Shown: in pieces, positions 36,090 to 46,068 of the stretch | Position numbering within the stretch: position 1 is the first letter of the stretch | How the letters are laid out: each line of letters opens with the position of its first letter | Source: Flavisolibacter longurius | GTDB lineage: Bacteria > Bacteroidota > Bacteroidia > Chitinophagales > Chitinophagaceae | Length of the DNA: 64,000 bases | Reading direction: 5' to 3' | NCBI GenBank assembly: GCA_013327885.1 | Contig: JABUMY010000014.1 | Coordinates: forward strand, 1-64,000 | Position numbers and translations under genes: made by a program | The notes under the pieces: model-generated | The model's database searches: none | What the model was told of the DNA's origin: nothing | The model's input: the letters and a program-made list of their open reading frames with translations, nothing else

Positions 36090-39000
36090 TTGAGGAAACC
36101 GCTCAAAATACTTGTCCGTGTCTTTCTCTCCATCCTTTTGCTGCTCATATTGATCTGGGCATTTTTGCAAACAGACTGGGGACAGAATTGGCTTGCCCGC
36201 CAGGTGACCGGACGCCTCTCCAAAGATCTTCAGACCAAAATCGACATCAAGCACGTCAGCATTGGCTTTTTCAACCGCATGGAACTGGAAGGTGTGTATG
36301 TGGAAGACCAGAAAAAAGATACCCTGCTGTATGCCGGTGCCGTAAAGGTTCGCATTACCGACTGGTTCTTTTTTAAGGACAAAGCGGTGCTGGAATACAT
36401 CGGCCTTGAAAATGCGGTGATCAATTTCAACCGCACCGATTCGGTTTGGAACTACGGCTTCCTGGCCAGTTATTTTGCCTCCACCGATACGGTGACGGTA
36501 AAAAAAGACGCTGGTATTGCCTTTAACCTGAAAACAGTTGATTTTGACAACGTGCGGTTTGTTCAGAAAGACGCCTGGAAAGGTTCGGACATGACCGTTC
36601 GTATTGGCTCACTGGACCTCGATGCTCGTAATATTTCTATTTCCGATAAAGAAGTACTCATCAACTCCGTAGCCATAACGGACCCTTATTTTTCTACGCT
36701 TAGCTACAAAGGAAAGTTTACCGATACAACATCCACCGTTAACGACTGGCGCATTGCCGTCAACAACATTAGCCTTACAAACGGCCGCTTTCGCATGGAC
36801 ATTGACGACTATGTGCCGGATGTGACTTATTTCGACGGCAACCACATGGACTTCCGCAACATCAGCGGTTCGGCTTCTAATTTTTCCATGCGCGGCGATA
36901 CGATCAAGGCGGCGGTAAAACTTTCCACGGCGGAACGCAGCGGCTTTACCGTAAACAACCTGCAAACAGCGCTGACCATTCAGCCGGGAACCTTTTCATT
37001 TGAAGACCTTTTGCTGCAAACCGACCACACGACCTTGCGCCGCTCTTTTGTGCTGAAAGGAGACGGGCCGGGCGGCTTTTCTGATTTTGTGCACGGCGTC
37101 ACCATGGAAGCCGATTTTGACAACTCGGTCATTGCTTCCGACGACCTGGCTTTTTTTATTCCCGATACAAAGAGCTGGAAAAAAACCATCAACATCAACG
37201 GGAAAGTGGCCGGCAGCGTGGACAGGCTAAGCTCCGAAGACCTGCAGGTACGTATGGGCAACACCATTGTCGATGGTAACATCAGCGTGATTGGCCTGCC
37301 CGATATCAACAAAACACTCCTGAACATCGACGCCAACAATCTGAGCACCACCTATGCCGATGCGGTGAGCTTTTTCCCGGCCCTTTCCAGGGTGAGCTCT
37401 CCCAATGTGCGGGCCCTTTCTTACCTGCGGTTTAAAGGTGTGTTTACCGGCTTTATCAACGACTTTGTTTCCTACGGCACCATTCAAACAGCGCTGGGAA
37501 CACTGACGACGGACCTGAACATGAAGATCCCGCAAACGGGAGAGCCGGTCTATTCAGGCTCGCTTTCAACCAACGGGTTTCAGCTGGGACGCCTGGTCAA
37601 CAGCCCGGATGTAGGCATCGTGGATTTCCAGGGCGATGTAAAAGGCCGCAGCTTCGACTGGAACAAGATGTCACTCAACATCGACGGTACGGTGCGCCGC
37701 ATTCAGTACGGCAATTATACCTATCGTAATATCAGGGGGAAAGGAACCGTTTCGAAACGGCAACTAAACGGCGACTTTACCGTGAAGGATCCCAACGCCG
37801 ACCTGGAACTCAGTGGCCTGATCGACTTCCGCAAAGACATACCCGTTTTTGATGCCACGGCACAGATCCGCGTGGCCAACCTGAAAGCTTTGCAGCTAAC
37901 CCCGGAAGACATTCGCTTAAAGGGCGACTTTAACCTGAACCTGCAGGGCAGCAACCTGTCGAACCTGATTGGTACGGCACGCATCAGCAATGCAGAACTG
38001 ATGGCCAACGGGCAACAGTTGTCGTTTGATTTTCTCAACGTGGCTTCTTACTACATCAACAATGAACGCAGCCTGGCCGTAAGCTCCAACGAATTTGACG
38101 GACGCATTACGGGCAACTTCGACATTGCCACCCTGCCCTCTGCTTTCCGGCATTTTTTGAACCGCTACTACCCTGCCTACATCCCGGCTCCAAAGGCCTA
38201 CACTCCACAGGATTTTTCTTTTGATATAACTACGGGTAACGTGGAGGAATACCTGCGATTGCTGGACAAAAATCTTTCGGGCCTGAACAACAGCCGGCTG
38301 AAAGGATCGCTGAACACCACCGCCAATACCATGACCCTGGATGCGGATGTGCCGCAGTTTGCCTACCAGCAGTTTGATTTTTCCAACATCCGCCTTGAAG
38401 GCGTGGGAACGCTTGACAGCCTTGTGCTGAACGGCAGCGCCACCGATGCCACACTATCGAAAGGTATTACGCTACCACAGGTGAATTTCAGCATCAGGGC
38501 CAGCAACGATGTTTCGGACATTATCATCAACACCAATTCCAATATTGCCATTAACCAGGCATCCCTTGCCGCACAGATCAAAACTTACAGCGATGGCATC
38601 TCGGTGCTTTTCCATCCTTCTTCCTTCACGCTGAACGGAAAGAACTGGAGCATAGAACAGGGTGGCGAATTGAACCTGCGGCAAAGCGCCGTGGCGCACG
38701 GGCAGGTGATCCTGAAAGAAGGTCCGCAGGAAGTAAAGATTGAAACCGTTGCCTCCGACATTGGTACCTGGAATGACCTGCAGGTGACCCTGCAAAACCT
38801 GAACCTTGGCGACCTCTCGCCACTGCTGGTAAAAGACATGCGGATTGAAGGCGCACTTTCGGGGGTGATCGTTGCTGAAAATCCAACCGGTAAAATGATG
38901 ATCAACGTCGATCTAAGGGGTGCACAGATCAGGGTGGACAACGACAGCATCGGCGACATTGTGCTCAATGGCCGCTACAACAATGTGGATGGCATGCTGA

Positions 39001-40865
39001 CGGCCCGCGGCAACAACCTGGACCCGGAACACAAGATCAATTTTGACATGGCTATGGACTTGAAAGACACGGCCGATGCCTTCCAGGATCGCATTACGCT
39101 TCGTCCGGATAATTTTCAAATAAAAATATTGGAGCGTTTTGTGGGGACGATGTTTACCGACCTGCAAGGCACCATGACAGGTGATGTGAACATTGTGGGA
39201 GAAGGCAGCAACCGCGATTACCTGGCCAAGGTGCGCCTGCGCAATGCCGGCCTGAAAGTGGTGTTTACGCAAGTGCCTTACACCATCGAGGACACGGACA
39301 TTGAACTGCGAAAAGACTTTATTGACCTTAGCGGCATACAGCTCCGCGACCGGCGGGGCAACCTGGGACGCATCACCGGCGGCATATCGCACAAAGGTTT
39401 CCAGGACATGAACTTTGACCTGGCGGTGCAAACGGTATCGCCGCAGATGGAACTGATCAACACCACGTACAAAGACAACCAGCAGTTTTACGGCCGTGCC
39501 TATGGTACCGGAAGTTTTGTGCTGCTTGGCCCGCAGTACGACATGAACATGTTCATTGATGTAAAAGCTTCCACCACCGACAGCTCTTACATTACCATTC
39601 CGCCGGCGCAAACCCGCGAAACCGGCCAGGCCAGTTTTATGGTGGAGAAAAAGTATGGTAGAGAAATGACTGACATTGAACGTCGTGGCGGCGAATCCAA
39701 TATTTCTTATGAAGTAACGATGACGGCTACCCCGCTTGTTAACGTTGAAGTGATATTGGATGAACTTACGGGTGATATCATTCGCGGTCGTGGCAACGGC
39801 ACGTTGAAGATCACCTCCGGTACCATTGCACCGCTGCGCATTTCGGGTCGTTATAATATTGAAGAAGGAAACTACCTCTTCACCTTTCAGTCGGTTTTCA
39901 AACGGCCCTTTATTGTGCGCAAAGGCGCTAATAACTACATTGAATGGAACGGCGACCCTTACGCTGCCAACATCCGCCTGGATGCGTATTACACAGCGGA
40001 GAATGTAAGCTTTGCGCCGCTGGCGAATACGCTGGTGGTGGACCAGGAAACATCGCGGTCGCTGATGCGGGTTCGGGACAATGTAAACGTGGCCGCCACG
40101 CTGACCGGTGACCTGTTTGCACCCAACATTGCTTTTCGACTGGAGTTCCCCGCCAACAGCATTGCCTATTCGCAGCCTTCGGTGCAGTTTGCTTTGCAGC
40201 AACTCGAACGCAATACCAACGAACTGACAAAGCAGGTAACTTTCCTGGTGGTGACCAACTCGTTTGCGCCCTACGAAACAGGCCAGACCGTGGCCCGCCC
40301 TTTTGAAGAGCTGGCCTACAACACCATCTCTGGTGTGTTGTTCAACGTGATTAACCGTGAGTTGAACCAAATCCTCTCTAAAGTATTACGCAACAAGTTT
40401 ACGCTGAACCTTTCCGGCTCACTGTACAACCGCAACCTTTTTGACCCCAACGCAAGAGGCATACGCCTGTTCAACCAGGCCACCTCCAACATCAGCGTGG
40501 GTACCTCGTTGTTCAATGGCAGGGCCATTCTTTCAGTAGGAGGAAGCTTTGACATTCCGTTGGAGTCAAACATCCAGCAAACCTTCCAGATCCTGCCGGA
40601 CGTAAGCCTGCAGATCCTGCTGAACAAAACCGGCTCACTGCGCACCACCTTCTTCTACCGGCAGAACATCGATTTTCTCAACGGCTTTGCCACCAGCGGA
40701 AGCCCGCAGACAAGACGATACGGTACCAGTCTTTCGTACAACAAGGAGTTTGATTCCTTTAGCGAGTTCCTTTTTGGTGGAAAAAGGAAGCGACCACGTT
40801 TGGCCGCCACCGACAGCAGTCGCCAGACCTTGTTGCTGGGGCCATCGGGTATGAACCAGGACTAG
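36090..40865 (+). CDS. tamB: translocation and assembly module protein TamB
   Basis: 1591 residues starting at a TTG. One N-terminal membrane helix (LFLSILLLLILIWAFLQ, about 10-27), a very long repetitive beta-taco region resembling AsmA/VPS13-like lipid conduits, and the C-terminal DUF490/TamB domain (about residues 1130-1560). Bridges inner and outer membranes and takes part in outer-membrane protein or lipid delivery. It is alone here, without the usual TamA-type partner. Confidence 0.92.
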   Translation: MRKPLKILVRVFLSILLLLILIWAFLQTDWGQNWLARQVTGRLSKDLQTKIDIKHVSIGFFNRMELEGVYVEDQKKDTLLYAGAVKVRITDWFFFKDKAVLEYIGLENAVINFNRTDSVWNYGFLASYFASTDTVTVKKDAGIAFNLKTVDFDNVRFVQKDAWKGSDMTVRIGSLDLDARNISISDKEVLINSVAITDPYFSTLSYKGKFTDTTSTVNDWRIAVNNISLTNGRFRMDIDDYVPDVTYFDGNHMDFRNISGSASNFSMRGDTIKAAVKLSTAERSGFTVNNLQTALTIQPGTFSFEDLLLQTDHTTLRRSFVLKGDGPGGFSDFVHGVTMEADFDNSVIASDDLAFFIPDTKSWKKTININGKVAGSVDRLSSEDLQVRMGNTIVDGNISVIGLPDINKTLLNIDANNLSTTYADAVSFFPALSRVSSPNVRALSYLRFKGVFTGFINDFVSYGTIQTALGTLTTDLNMKIPQTGEPVYSGSLSTNGFQLGRLVNSPDVGIVDFQGDVKGRSFDWNKMSLNIDGTVRRIQYGNYTYRNIRGKGTVSKRQLNGDFTVKDPNADLELSGLIDFRKDIPVFDATAQIRVANLKALQLTPEDIRLKGDFNLNLQGSNLSNLIGTARISNAELMANGQQLSFDFLNVASYYINNERSLAVSSNEFDGRITGNFDIATLPSAFRHFLNRYYPAYIPAPKAYTPQDFSFDITTGNVEEYLRLLDKNLSGLNNSRLKGSLNTTANTMTLDADVPQFAYQQFDFSNIRLEGVGTLDSLVLNGSATDATLSKGITLPQVNFSIRASNDVSDIIINTNSNIAINQASLAAQIKTYSDGISVLFHPSSFTLNGKNWSIEQGGELNLRQSAVAHGQVILKEGPQEVKIETVASDIGTWNDLQVTLQNLNLGDLSPLLVKDMRIEGALSGVIVAENPTGKMMINVDLRGAQIRVDNDSIGDIVLNGRYNNVDGMLTARGNNLDPEHKINFDMAMDLKDTADAFQDRITLRPDNFQIKILERFVGTMFTDLQGTMTGDVNIVGEGSNRDYLAKVRLRNAGLKVVFTQVPYTIEDTDIELRKDFIDLSGIQLRDRRGNLGRITGGISHKGFQDMNFDLAVQTVSPQMELINTTYKDNQQFYGRAYGTGSFVLLGPQYDMNMFIDVKASTTDSSYITIPPAQTRETGQASFMVEKKYGREMTDIERRGGESNISYEVTMTATPLVNVEVILDELTGDIIRGRGNGTLKITSGTIAPLRISGRYNIEEGNYLFTFQSVFKRPFIVRKGANNYIEWNGDPYAANIRLDAYYTAENVSFAPLANTLVVDQETSRSLMRVRDNVNVAATLTGDLFAPNIAFRLEFPANSIAYSQPSVQFALQQLERNTNELTKQVTFLVVTNSFAPYETGQTVARPFEELAYNTISGVLFNVINRELNQILSKVLRNKFTLNLSGSLYNRNLFDPNARGIRLFNQATSNISVGTSLFNGRAILSVGGSFDIPLESNIQQTFQILPDVSLQILLNKTGSLRTTFFYRQNIDFLNGFATSGSPQTRRYGTSLSYNKEFDSFSEFLFGGKRKRPRLAATDSSRQTLLLGPSGMNQD

Positions 40866-41197
40866 AAAATTAAAATGGTTTGGTGAACGGAGCAGGTTTT
40901 TGTTCTCCATCTTCGACGGAAACGCAATAAAATTCTATTGGTCGTTAATCTGAAAAACAAAAGCTACCGAAGCAATTTTTATTTACGCCTGCGAGTATAG
41001 ATAAGGTTGTATCAACGTACTGCAGTAATCCCAAACCTTCTTTTCGTTTTGAAGCGAAAAATAGCATCAACTATGCTTCTCTTCCACAGGTAAGCCCACT
41101 TCATTTTGCTGATTCTTTTCCGTGAAGGACCCTGTCTATTTTGCAGATGTCCTTAACATAAATCACGTTGCTTGCATAACCATGCGTTAAAACATAG

Positions 41198-41908
41198 ATC
41201 ATCGCCTGTGTGTGTAACAAGTATCTGTTCCCCGTTAAAGCACTCAGCAAAGTATACAGGGCTAAGTATGTGCAGCAGCTCAGAGAAAGCGGTATAGACG
41301 ATAAAGTGATCCTGGAAAGCCTGTTTCAAAAACAGTGGGTGGTCTATTGCAAACGACCCTTTGGCGGACCGCAGCAGGTAATTGAATACTTAGGAAGGTA
41401 TACGCACAAGGTGGCCATCTCTAATCATCGCCTGGAGCAGGTAACTGCCCGTGACGTCACCTTCCGCTACAAAGATTACAAGGATGCAGGGGCTTCAAAA
41501 CGCATGACCCTCAGCAATGGGGAGTTTGTGCGACGGTTTGCGCAGCATATCCTGCCGCAGCGCTTTGTGCGCATCGGGCATTATGGCATCCTGAGCAGCG
41601 CCTGGAAAAGGGGTAAACTGCAGGCGGTGCAAAAGGCGCTGAAGGTGGTAAGAAGGGAACCTATAGTAAAGACCCTGCTCCGGCGGTGCCCTTGCTGTGA
41701 AACCGGTACGCTCATCACCATAGCGGTCTTTTCTCAGCGCGGCCCACCCAAACAGTATTTAGGGGAAAAAAGATCTGTTCCGGCCGCATGGCAGCAGTGG
41801 GTAGGGGCTCCAATGTGCCTGTCGCAATCCACATCAATGAAAACACCTCTTACACTGCACACACGACTGCACCACGCACAAAAAAAGAGGCGCCCTGCCT
41901 CTGAATAA
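41198..41908 (+). pseudogene. IS91-family (Y2 HUH) transposase, 5'-truncated
   Basis: The frame corresponds to the C-terminal half of an IS91-type transposase: KYLFPVKALSKVYRAKY, WVVYCKRPFGGPQQVIEYLGRYTHKVAISN with the catalytic tyrosine region, the MTLSNGEFVRRFAQHILPQRFVRIGHYG block, and a late CPCC motif. An in-frame stop lies just before 41198, and the N-terminal zinc-binding and HUH part (about 150 residues) is missing, so it cannot be active. It borders the cassette array. IS91-like elements move by one-ended rolling-circle transposition and often carry neighbours along. The 40866-41197 stretch before it shows nothing further. Confidence 0.85.
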
Positions 41909-41966
41909 ACCCTCCCCCTCACACGATAACGCCATAGACAAAAACCTTTCCTTTAGTTAACCGGTT

Positions 41967-42026
41967 CCGTTCAACACCGGCTTCATTGTTCGCCCGTTGG
42001 GCGCAACGAAGCCTTAGTTATTGGTG
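41967..42026 (-). repeat. attC-like site after the hepT/mntA unit (60 bp)
   Basis: Minus strand: CACCAATAAC, TAA, a stem GGCTTCGTTGCGCCC / GGGCGAACAATGAAGCC, and GTTGAACGG. Length, AAC/GTT ends and imperfect stem are those of an ordinary short attC. It starts 9 bases after the hepT stop. Confidence 0.6.
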
Positions 42027-42034
42027 GCTGTTGG

Positions 42035-42373
42035 TCAAGTTTCGGAGAGCCGCTGCAGTTGTGCGATCATTTGTGGCAGGAATGTCTCCTTGATTGTCCA
42101 AACAATGGAATAGTCAATACCGAAGTAATCATGAACTATGCGGTTTCTGAATCCTCGAATGCGGTGCCAGTCTATTTCTGGAAAGCGGTCTTTGAATTCT
42201 TCAGGAAGGCGGTTAGCAGCTTCTCCTATGATTTCAAAGTTGCGGATCACGGCATCTACCGTCTTACTGTCCTTCGTAAAGTCTTCGAAACTTTGCCCTT
42301 TTGTGTAATCAAGGATCTTGTGGGCACTTTCCAAAATGTCGCCAACCAAAAGCTTGGGTTCACGTTTAGACAT
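42035..42373 (-). CDS. hepT: HepT-family toxin (HEPN RNase)
   Basis: 112 residues (DUF86). The RX4HXY active-site motif is R76-N-R-I-V-H81-D-Y83. HepT is an RNase toxin of type VII toxin-antitoxin pairs; the partner MntA modifies the Tyr of this motif with AMP. The ATG at 42373 overlaps the end of mntA by 8 bases; a TTG six bases earlier is an alternative start. Carried as cargo of the cassette array. Confidence 0.9.
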   Translation of the reverse strand: MSKREPKLLVGDILESAHKILDYTKGQSFEDFTKDSKTVDAVIRNFEIIGEAANRLPEEFKDRFPEIDWHRIRGFRNRIVHDYFGIDYSIVWTIKETFLPQMIAQLQRLSET

Positions 42374-42656
42374 AGACAATCTCCCGTTCTATTGCCTTGA
42401 AGTATTTGTCTTTAACGCCTTTACGAGATACCAGGTCTACCTTCTTTTGAAGGCGTTGTTCAATGTATTGTGCCAAATCTATGAATTCAATACCGATGGC
42501 TCGATCAAAGTCCACAATGATATCAATATCACTTGCGGGGGAAAAATCATCCCGTACCACTGAGCCAAACAAGCCAAGGCTCTGCACATGGAACCGCCTG
42601 GACAACTCAGGCTTAAGCTGTGCCAATGCTTGTTTTATTTCAGAGAGTTGCTCCAT
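42366..42656 (-). CDS. mntA: MntA-family nucleotidyltransferase antitoxin
   Basis: 96 residues. Minimal nucleotidyltransferase with G31-S32 and D43-x-D45 (GSVVRDDFSPASDIDIIVD), further Asp at 49. MntA AMPylates HepT and thereby silences it. Antitoxin is upstream and overlaps the toxin, as usual. It starts about 45 bases inside the unit, after the GTTATGGGCG boundary. Confidence 0.9.
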   Translation of the reverse strand: MEQLSEIKQALAQLKPELSRRFHVQSLGLFGSVVRDDFSPASDIDIIVDFDRAIGIEFIDLAQYIEQRLQKKVDLVSRKGVKDKYFKAIEREIVYV

Positions 42657-42691
42657 CCTTCAAATTTAGGAAATCTTACCCGAACCGAAAT

Positions 42692-42891
42692 CGCCCATAA
42701 CGACCAGGTATTGCTGCAGGTGGGATATTTTATAATGTCCAGCCCGAAACTGCTGCCGAATAATGATTAAAAATTGAAGATAATAACTAAAGCCAAATAG
42801 TTATTCGTCCAGCCCGGGCTAAAGTACAGCGATGCAATCAGTTGATGTTTCAAAGTCTAGCCCCGCCTGCAGCAATATTTTTGTTGTACGT
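42692..42891 (-). repeat. attC-like site after the araC/qorB unit (200 bp)
   Basis: Minus strand: R'' ACGTACAAC, then AAAAA, then TATTGCTGCAGG (42866-42877), answered by CCTGCAGCAATA (42709-42720), spacer CCTGGTC, and R' GTTATGGGCG. The middle contains three GGGCT(G/A)GAC blocks. Confidence 0.7.
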
Positions 42892-43062
42892 TCGCCCTTC
42901 TTTCGGATGTGCCTTTATAACGTATGTGGCCACCGAAGTTGAGTGTGTTCAAGAAGCGTCGGAAGAAGGCAGGCACATTTGCAGGGTTAGCTTTTGTACG
43001 ACGGTTTTGTGCCTTCTGAATGGGCCTGGCCTGCTGAGTGGGTGAAGACAGGCCGGTTAAAT

Positions 43063-43092
43063 AAAAAAAAGCTACCGAAGTAGCTTTGGAAA
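43063..43092 (-). terminator. terminator after the qorB-like gene
   Basis: Minus strand AAAGCTAC-TTCG-GTAGCTTT followed by a T-run, 20 bases past the stop. Confidence 0.85.
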
Positions 43093-43108
43093 CTTATACA
43101 ATCACCTG

Positions 43109-43963
43109 TTACGAAATCTGCTTCAATGCTTCTCCAACGGTTTCAGAAAGTGGCGTGGTAGGCCTTCCGATAAGCTTAGAGAGTTGGCGACTGTCATCAA
43201 ACACATCTCCTTTAGATACCGATACATCCCAATTGGCAATTGCCTGTGCAAATCCTTGTGGTACGCCAAAATTTGTTAGTATAGCAGTGTATTCTGATTC
43301 CGGTAGATTTTTGAATGGAATGTCTTTTCCTGCCTGACGTGAAATTTCGGCGGCGAAATCAGTCAGCGTATATGCGTTATCACCTGCAAGTTCATATACT
43401 TTGCCCTGGTGCCCTTCACCTGTTAGAACTACAGCTGCTGCTTCTGCAAAATCTTTACGTGCAGCAGAAGAAATTTTACCATCCCCTGCACTGCCCAAAA
43501 AAGCTCCGCCACCCAGTGCTCCAGGTATCGAGCCCGTATAATTTTCGGTGTACCAGCCATTGCGCAGCAAAGTGAATGGAATACCGCTTTCCTTTAATGC
43601 CGCTTCAGTGGCAAGGTGTTCGCCGGCAAGATTAATGGATGATGTATCTGCATGAAGCAGACTTGTATAAACAATCCATTTTACACCTGCTTTCTTTGCC
43701 GCTTCAATGATATTCTTGTGTTGAGTGGCACGTTTTCCTATTTCATTAGCTGAAATGAGCAATAAAGTGTCTATGCCTTGAAGTGCAGTGGCAAGTGTTT
43801 CTGGTTTATCATAATCCGCCTCACGGACTTCTACGCCAAGGTTGGATGCCTTTTGTTTAGAACGAACTAAAGCAACAATATTGTCAGCGGCAGTTTTCTC
43901 TTTCAATTTAGATACTACAATTTGACCCAGTTGTCCTGTTGCACCTGTAACGCCAATTTTCAT
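43109..43963 (-). CDS. QorB-like NAD(P)H quinone oxidoreductase (atypical SDR)
   Basis: About 284 residues from MKIGVTGATGQLG, the NmrA/QorB-type dinucleotide-binding start. Further matches: VALVRSKQKASNLGVEVREADYD, LLRNGWYTENYTGSIPGAL and SAARKDFAEAAAVVLT. Related proteins reduce quinones or bind NAD(P)(H) as redox sensors. Second gene of one cassette, 90 bases after the AraC-type regulator, so it is a plausible target of it. Confidence 0.85.
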   Translation of the reverse strand: MKIGVTGATGQLGQIVVSKLKEKTAADNIVALVRSKQKASNLGVEVREADYDKPETLATALQGIDTLLLISANEIGKRATQHKNIIEAAKKAGVKWIVYTSLLHADTSSINLAGEHLATEAALKESGIPFTLLRNGWYTENYTGSIPGALGGGAFLGSAGDGKISSAARKDFAEAAAVVLTGEGHQGKVYELAGDNAYTLTDFAAEISRQAGKDIPFKNLPESEYTAILTNFGVPQGFAQAIANWDVSVSKGDVFDDSRQLSKLIGRPTTPLSETVGEALKQIS

Positions 43964-44053
43964 AATCATTTTCTTTTTGTTGAAAAGCAAAGGTCACACG
44001 AATAAACCGGCTGGGAAAGGTAAAAAAATGCCTTTTAGTGATACTTTTCGGAA

Positions 44054-44923
44054 CTAACTCTTATTAAAGCTTTCCCGGAACTCAATGGGTGTTTTAGCAA
44101 TATGCTTGCGGAAGTATTTAATAAAGTTGGTCGGCTCTTCAAAACCCAGGTCATAGCCAATTTCTTTGATGGAAAGGTTGGTATGGATGAGCAGGCGTTT
44201 AGCTTCAAGCATTACCTTTTCATCAATGATAACCTTTGGCGTTTTACCCATTGTTGTTGTCGTTGCATGGTACAAACGCTTTTCAGATACATTCATTTGA
44301 GAAGCATAGCCGCTTACTGATTTCAGGGTTCTAAACTGTGCCGTAAGCAGGTCTTTGAACAATACGGTGTAATCTAGGTCTACGCCTTTCGCCATCTCCT
44401 TAAAGCCTTGTGCCCTTCTTTCCCTTTCTGCAAGCAACAGCAGGTTGTGAAGCAAATTGTGTAAAAGGCTATAATGATAAGCATCGTTGTTTCTGCTTAA
44501 CTCTGCTTCAATGGCATGAAAGGCAATCAGCAGGGAAGGAGATGATTTAACGTCAATTATTGAAATGTCCAGGAGGTCGTTGAAAAGTATAGTATTGGTC
44601 AGGTATTTTGTATCATCTTCTGTTTTAGCAAAGAAGTTATCGGTAAACACCAACACCTTGCCGTCGTGTTTGCTGGCGGCATCAATTGCCTTTACCCTAT
44701 CCTTATTGATGAACAAAAACGTATCTGCTTTCACTTTCACAGGCTCAAAATCTATTAAGTATTCAGCAGCACCCTTTTGTACCCAAAAGATGTGATAGAA
44801 CTCTGTGCGGTGTGGTGTTGTAATGGACTTATGATGCTTTAAGACGGTGTCTGCAATCGGAAGAACTTCAATTTCCAAGGGCAGCCCTGGCTTAAACTTT
44901 ACTTGTGTGATGTTAGATTGCAC
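44054..44923 (-). CDS. AraC-family transcriptional regulator
   Basis: 289 residues from a GTG. N-terminal cupin-like sensing domain (YHIFWVQKGAAEYLIDFEPVKVKADTFLFIN) and a C-terminal pair of helix-turn-helix motifs (MNVSEKRLYHATTTTMGKTPKVIIDE, then NLSIKEIGYDLGFEEPTNFIKYFRK). Probably controls the downstream oxidoreductase. The stretch 44924-45210 before it lies inside the cassette; I see no gene there. Confidence 0.9.
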   Translation of the reverse strand: MQSNITQVKFKPGLPLEIEVLPIADTVLKHHKSITTPHRTEFYHIFWVQKGAAEYLIDFEPVKVKADTFLFINKDRVKAIDAASKHDGKVLVFTDNFFAKTEDDTKYLTNTILFNDLLDISIIDVKSSPSLLIAFHAIEAELSRNNDAYHYSLLHNLLHNLLLLAERERRAQGFKEMAKGVDLDYTVLFKDLLTAQFRTLKSVSGYASQMNVSEKRLYHATTTTMGKTPKVIIDEKVMLEAKRLLIHTNLSIKEIGYDLGFEEPTNFIKYFRKHIAKTPIEFRESFNKS

Positions 44924-45210
44924 ACACGAAGTTATCAGTTTAGTTCAGTCATAAGGAGGTTCGGCTGAAAAAGCCAGTATGAAATTGAAACTTACGTTGT
45001 TGAGGTGGTTATTTAATTGATATTAAAATTAAAGCTGAGTACATTCAGCCAAGCCGGGGGTGGCTGGAATGTGTGCCGCATTTTAAACTCTTTGCAAGAT
45101 TGGCGTTTGTGCTTAGGTTCTGTGGGCCTTGCAGTGTGCTAAAAATTGCGTGGGGTAGCATCGTAAATTCTAACCGTGGTTCAACTTTTACGGTCTGTAC
45201 AAATAGGGTG

Positions 45211-45348
45211 ACGTACAACGTGAAAGCATTGCTGTCAGGTGTGGCATTGGCAGCAGTGCAGATGAATAAAGATAATCAGATGCCGTGTTATTTGTCAGCC
45301 AAATAGTAGCACGTCCAGCCACACTTGCAGCAATGCACTGTTGGCCGC
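45211..45348 (-). repeat. attC-like site after the DUF3997-like unit (138 bp)
   Basis: Minus strand: R'' GCGGCCAAC, AGT, GCATTGCTGCAAGTGTGG, a middle with GGCTGGACGT, the complementary arm CCACACCTGACAGCAATGC, spacer TTTCAC, R' GTTGTACGT. R'' begins 31 bases after the gene stop. Confidence 0.75.
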
Positions 45349-45378
45349 TGGTCTCTTGTCAACAAAAACTGCCCCAAT

Positions 45379-45798
45379 TCAAATCTTTTTAAGTACCAAA
45401 CCAATTCTCTTGGCATTCACCACTTCCACGAACGATGCTGAGTCTAAAGGCCCAGACACATGGGATTTGATAACATTATTTGAACTTTCTCCATTTGCGA
45501 CAGTTTCAATTTTGAAATCTTTGTTTATAATCCAATACTGATACTCTGTTCCAAATCGGGATGTCCGTGATTTAGCAATAATCCATTTTGCATCGTTTGC
45601 ATATTCTGTGACGGTCATTGGCACAATTTCAATACCCGAGCCCGAACATTTCTCCTCAGAATAGAGTATTCGTCTGTCGACATTATCATATTCGGAGAGC
45701 CTGAAGTTGTTTCCAAGATGCTTTTCCTTAATAAAGCCACAACAACTGTGAATTAGAAAGCTGAGTCCAATTATCAAAAATCCAATTGTCTTACGCAT
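45379..45798 (-). CDS. small lipoprotein, DUF3997-like
   Basis: 139 residues. Lipobox region FLIHSCC (Cys about 19-20), then LGNNFRLSEYDNVDRRILYSEE, VPMTVTEYANDAKWIIAKS, YQYWIINK and SGPLDSASF. This order of segments resembles DUF3997-type proteins (recognised by pattern, not searched). The sole gene of its cassette. Function unknown. Confidence 0.65.
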   Translation of the reverse strand: MRKTIGFLIIGLSFLIHSCCGFIKEKHLGNNFRLSEYDNVDRRILYSEEKCSGSGIEIVPMTVTEYANDAKWIIAKSRTSRFGTEYQYWIINKDFKIETVANGESSNNVIKSHVSGPLDSASFVEVVNAKRIGLVLKKI

Positions 45799-45839
45799 AT
45801 TTAGGGAGTCAGTTCAGTTGTCGTATTGGGTGGCGACTT

Positions 45840-46044
45840 GCGGCCAACGAACAGAGCTTTGTGCAGTAGCGGTACTCCGTGTTCCGTCAAGCCCAGAACC
45901 GAAGGTGAAAAATGATTTACAGTTGAAAATAACAAGTGTTGTTGAATAGCGTTGGGTCAAGCTGGATATGCAGCACAATAGTGAACATGCTGCCGATGTT
46001 TCGTACGTCGCCCCGCTATTGCACAAAACTCCCTGTTGGCTGCG
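45840..46044 (-). repeat. attC-like site after the metallopeptidase unit (205 bp)
   Basis: Minus strand: R'' CGCAGCCAAC, AGG, GAGTTTTGTGCAATAGCGG, with the complementary arm CCGCTACTGCACAAAGCTC, spacer TGTTC, and R' GTTGGCCGC. Arm pairing is 17 of 19. R'' begins 25 bases after the gene stop. Confidence 0.75.
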
Positions 46045-46068
46045 GTTTCGGCAATTTTATTTTGACAA

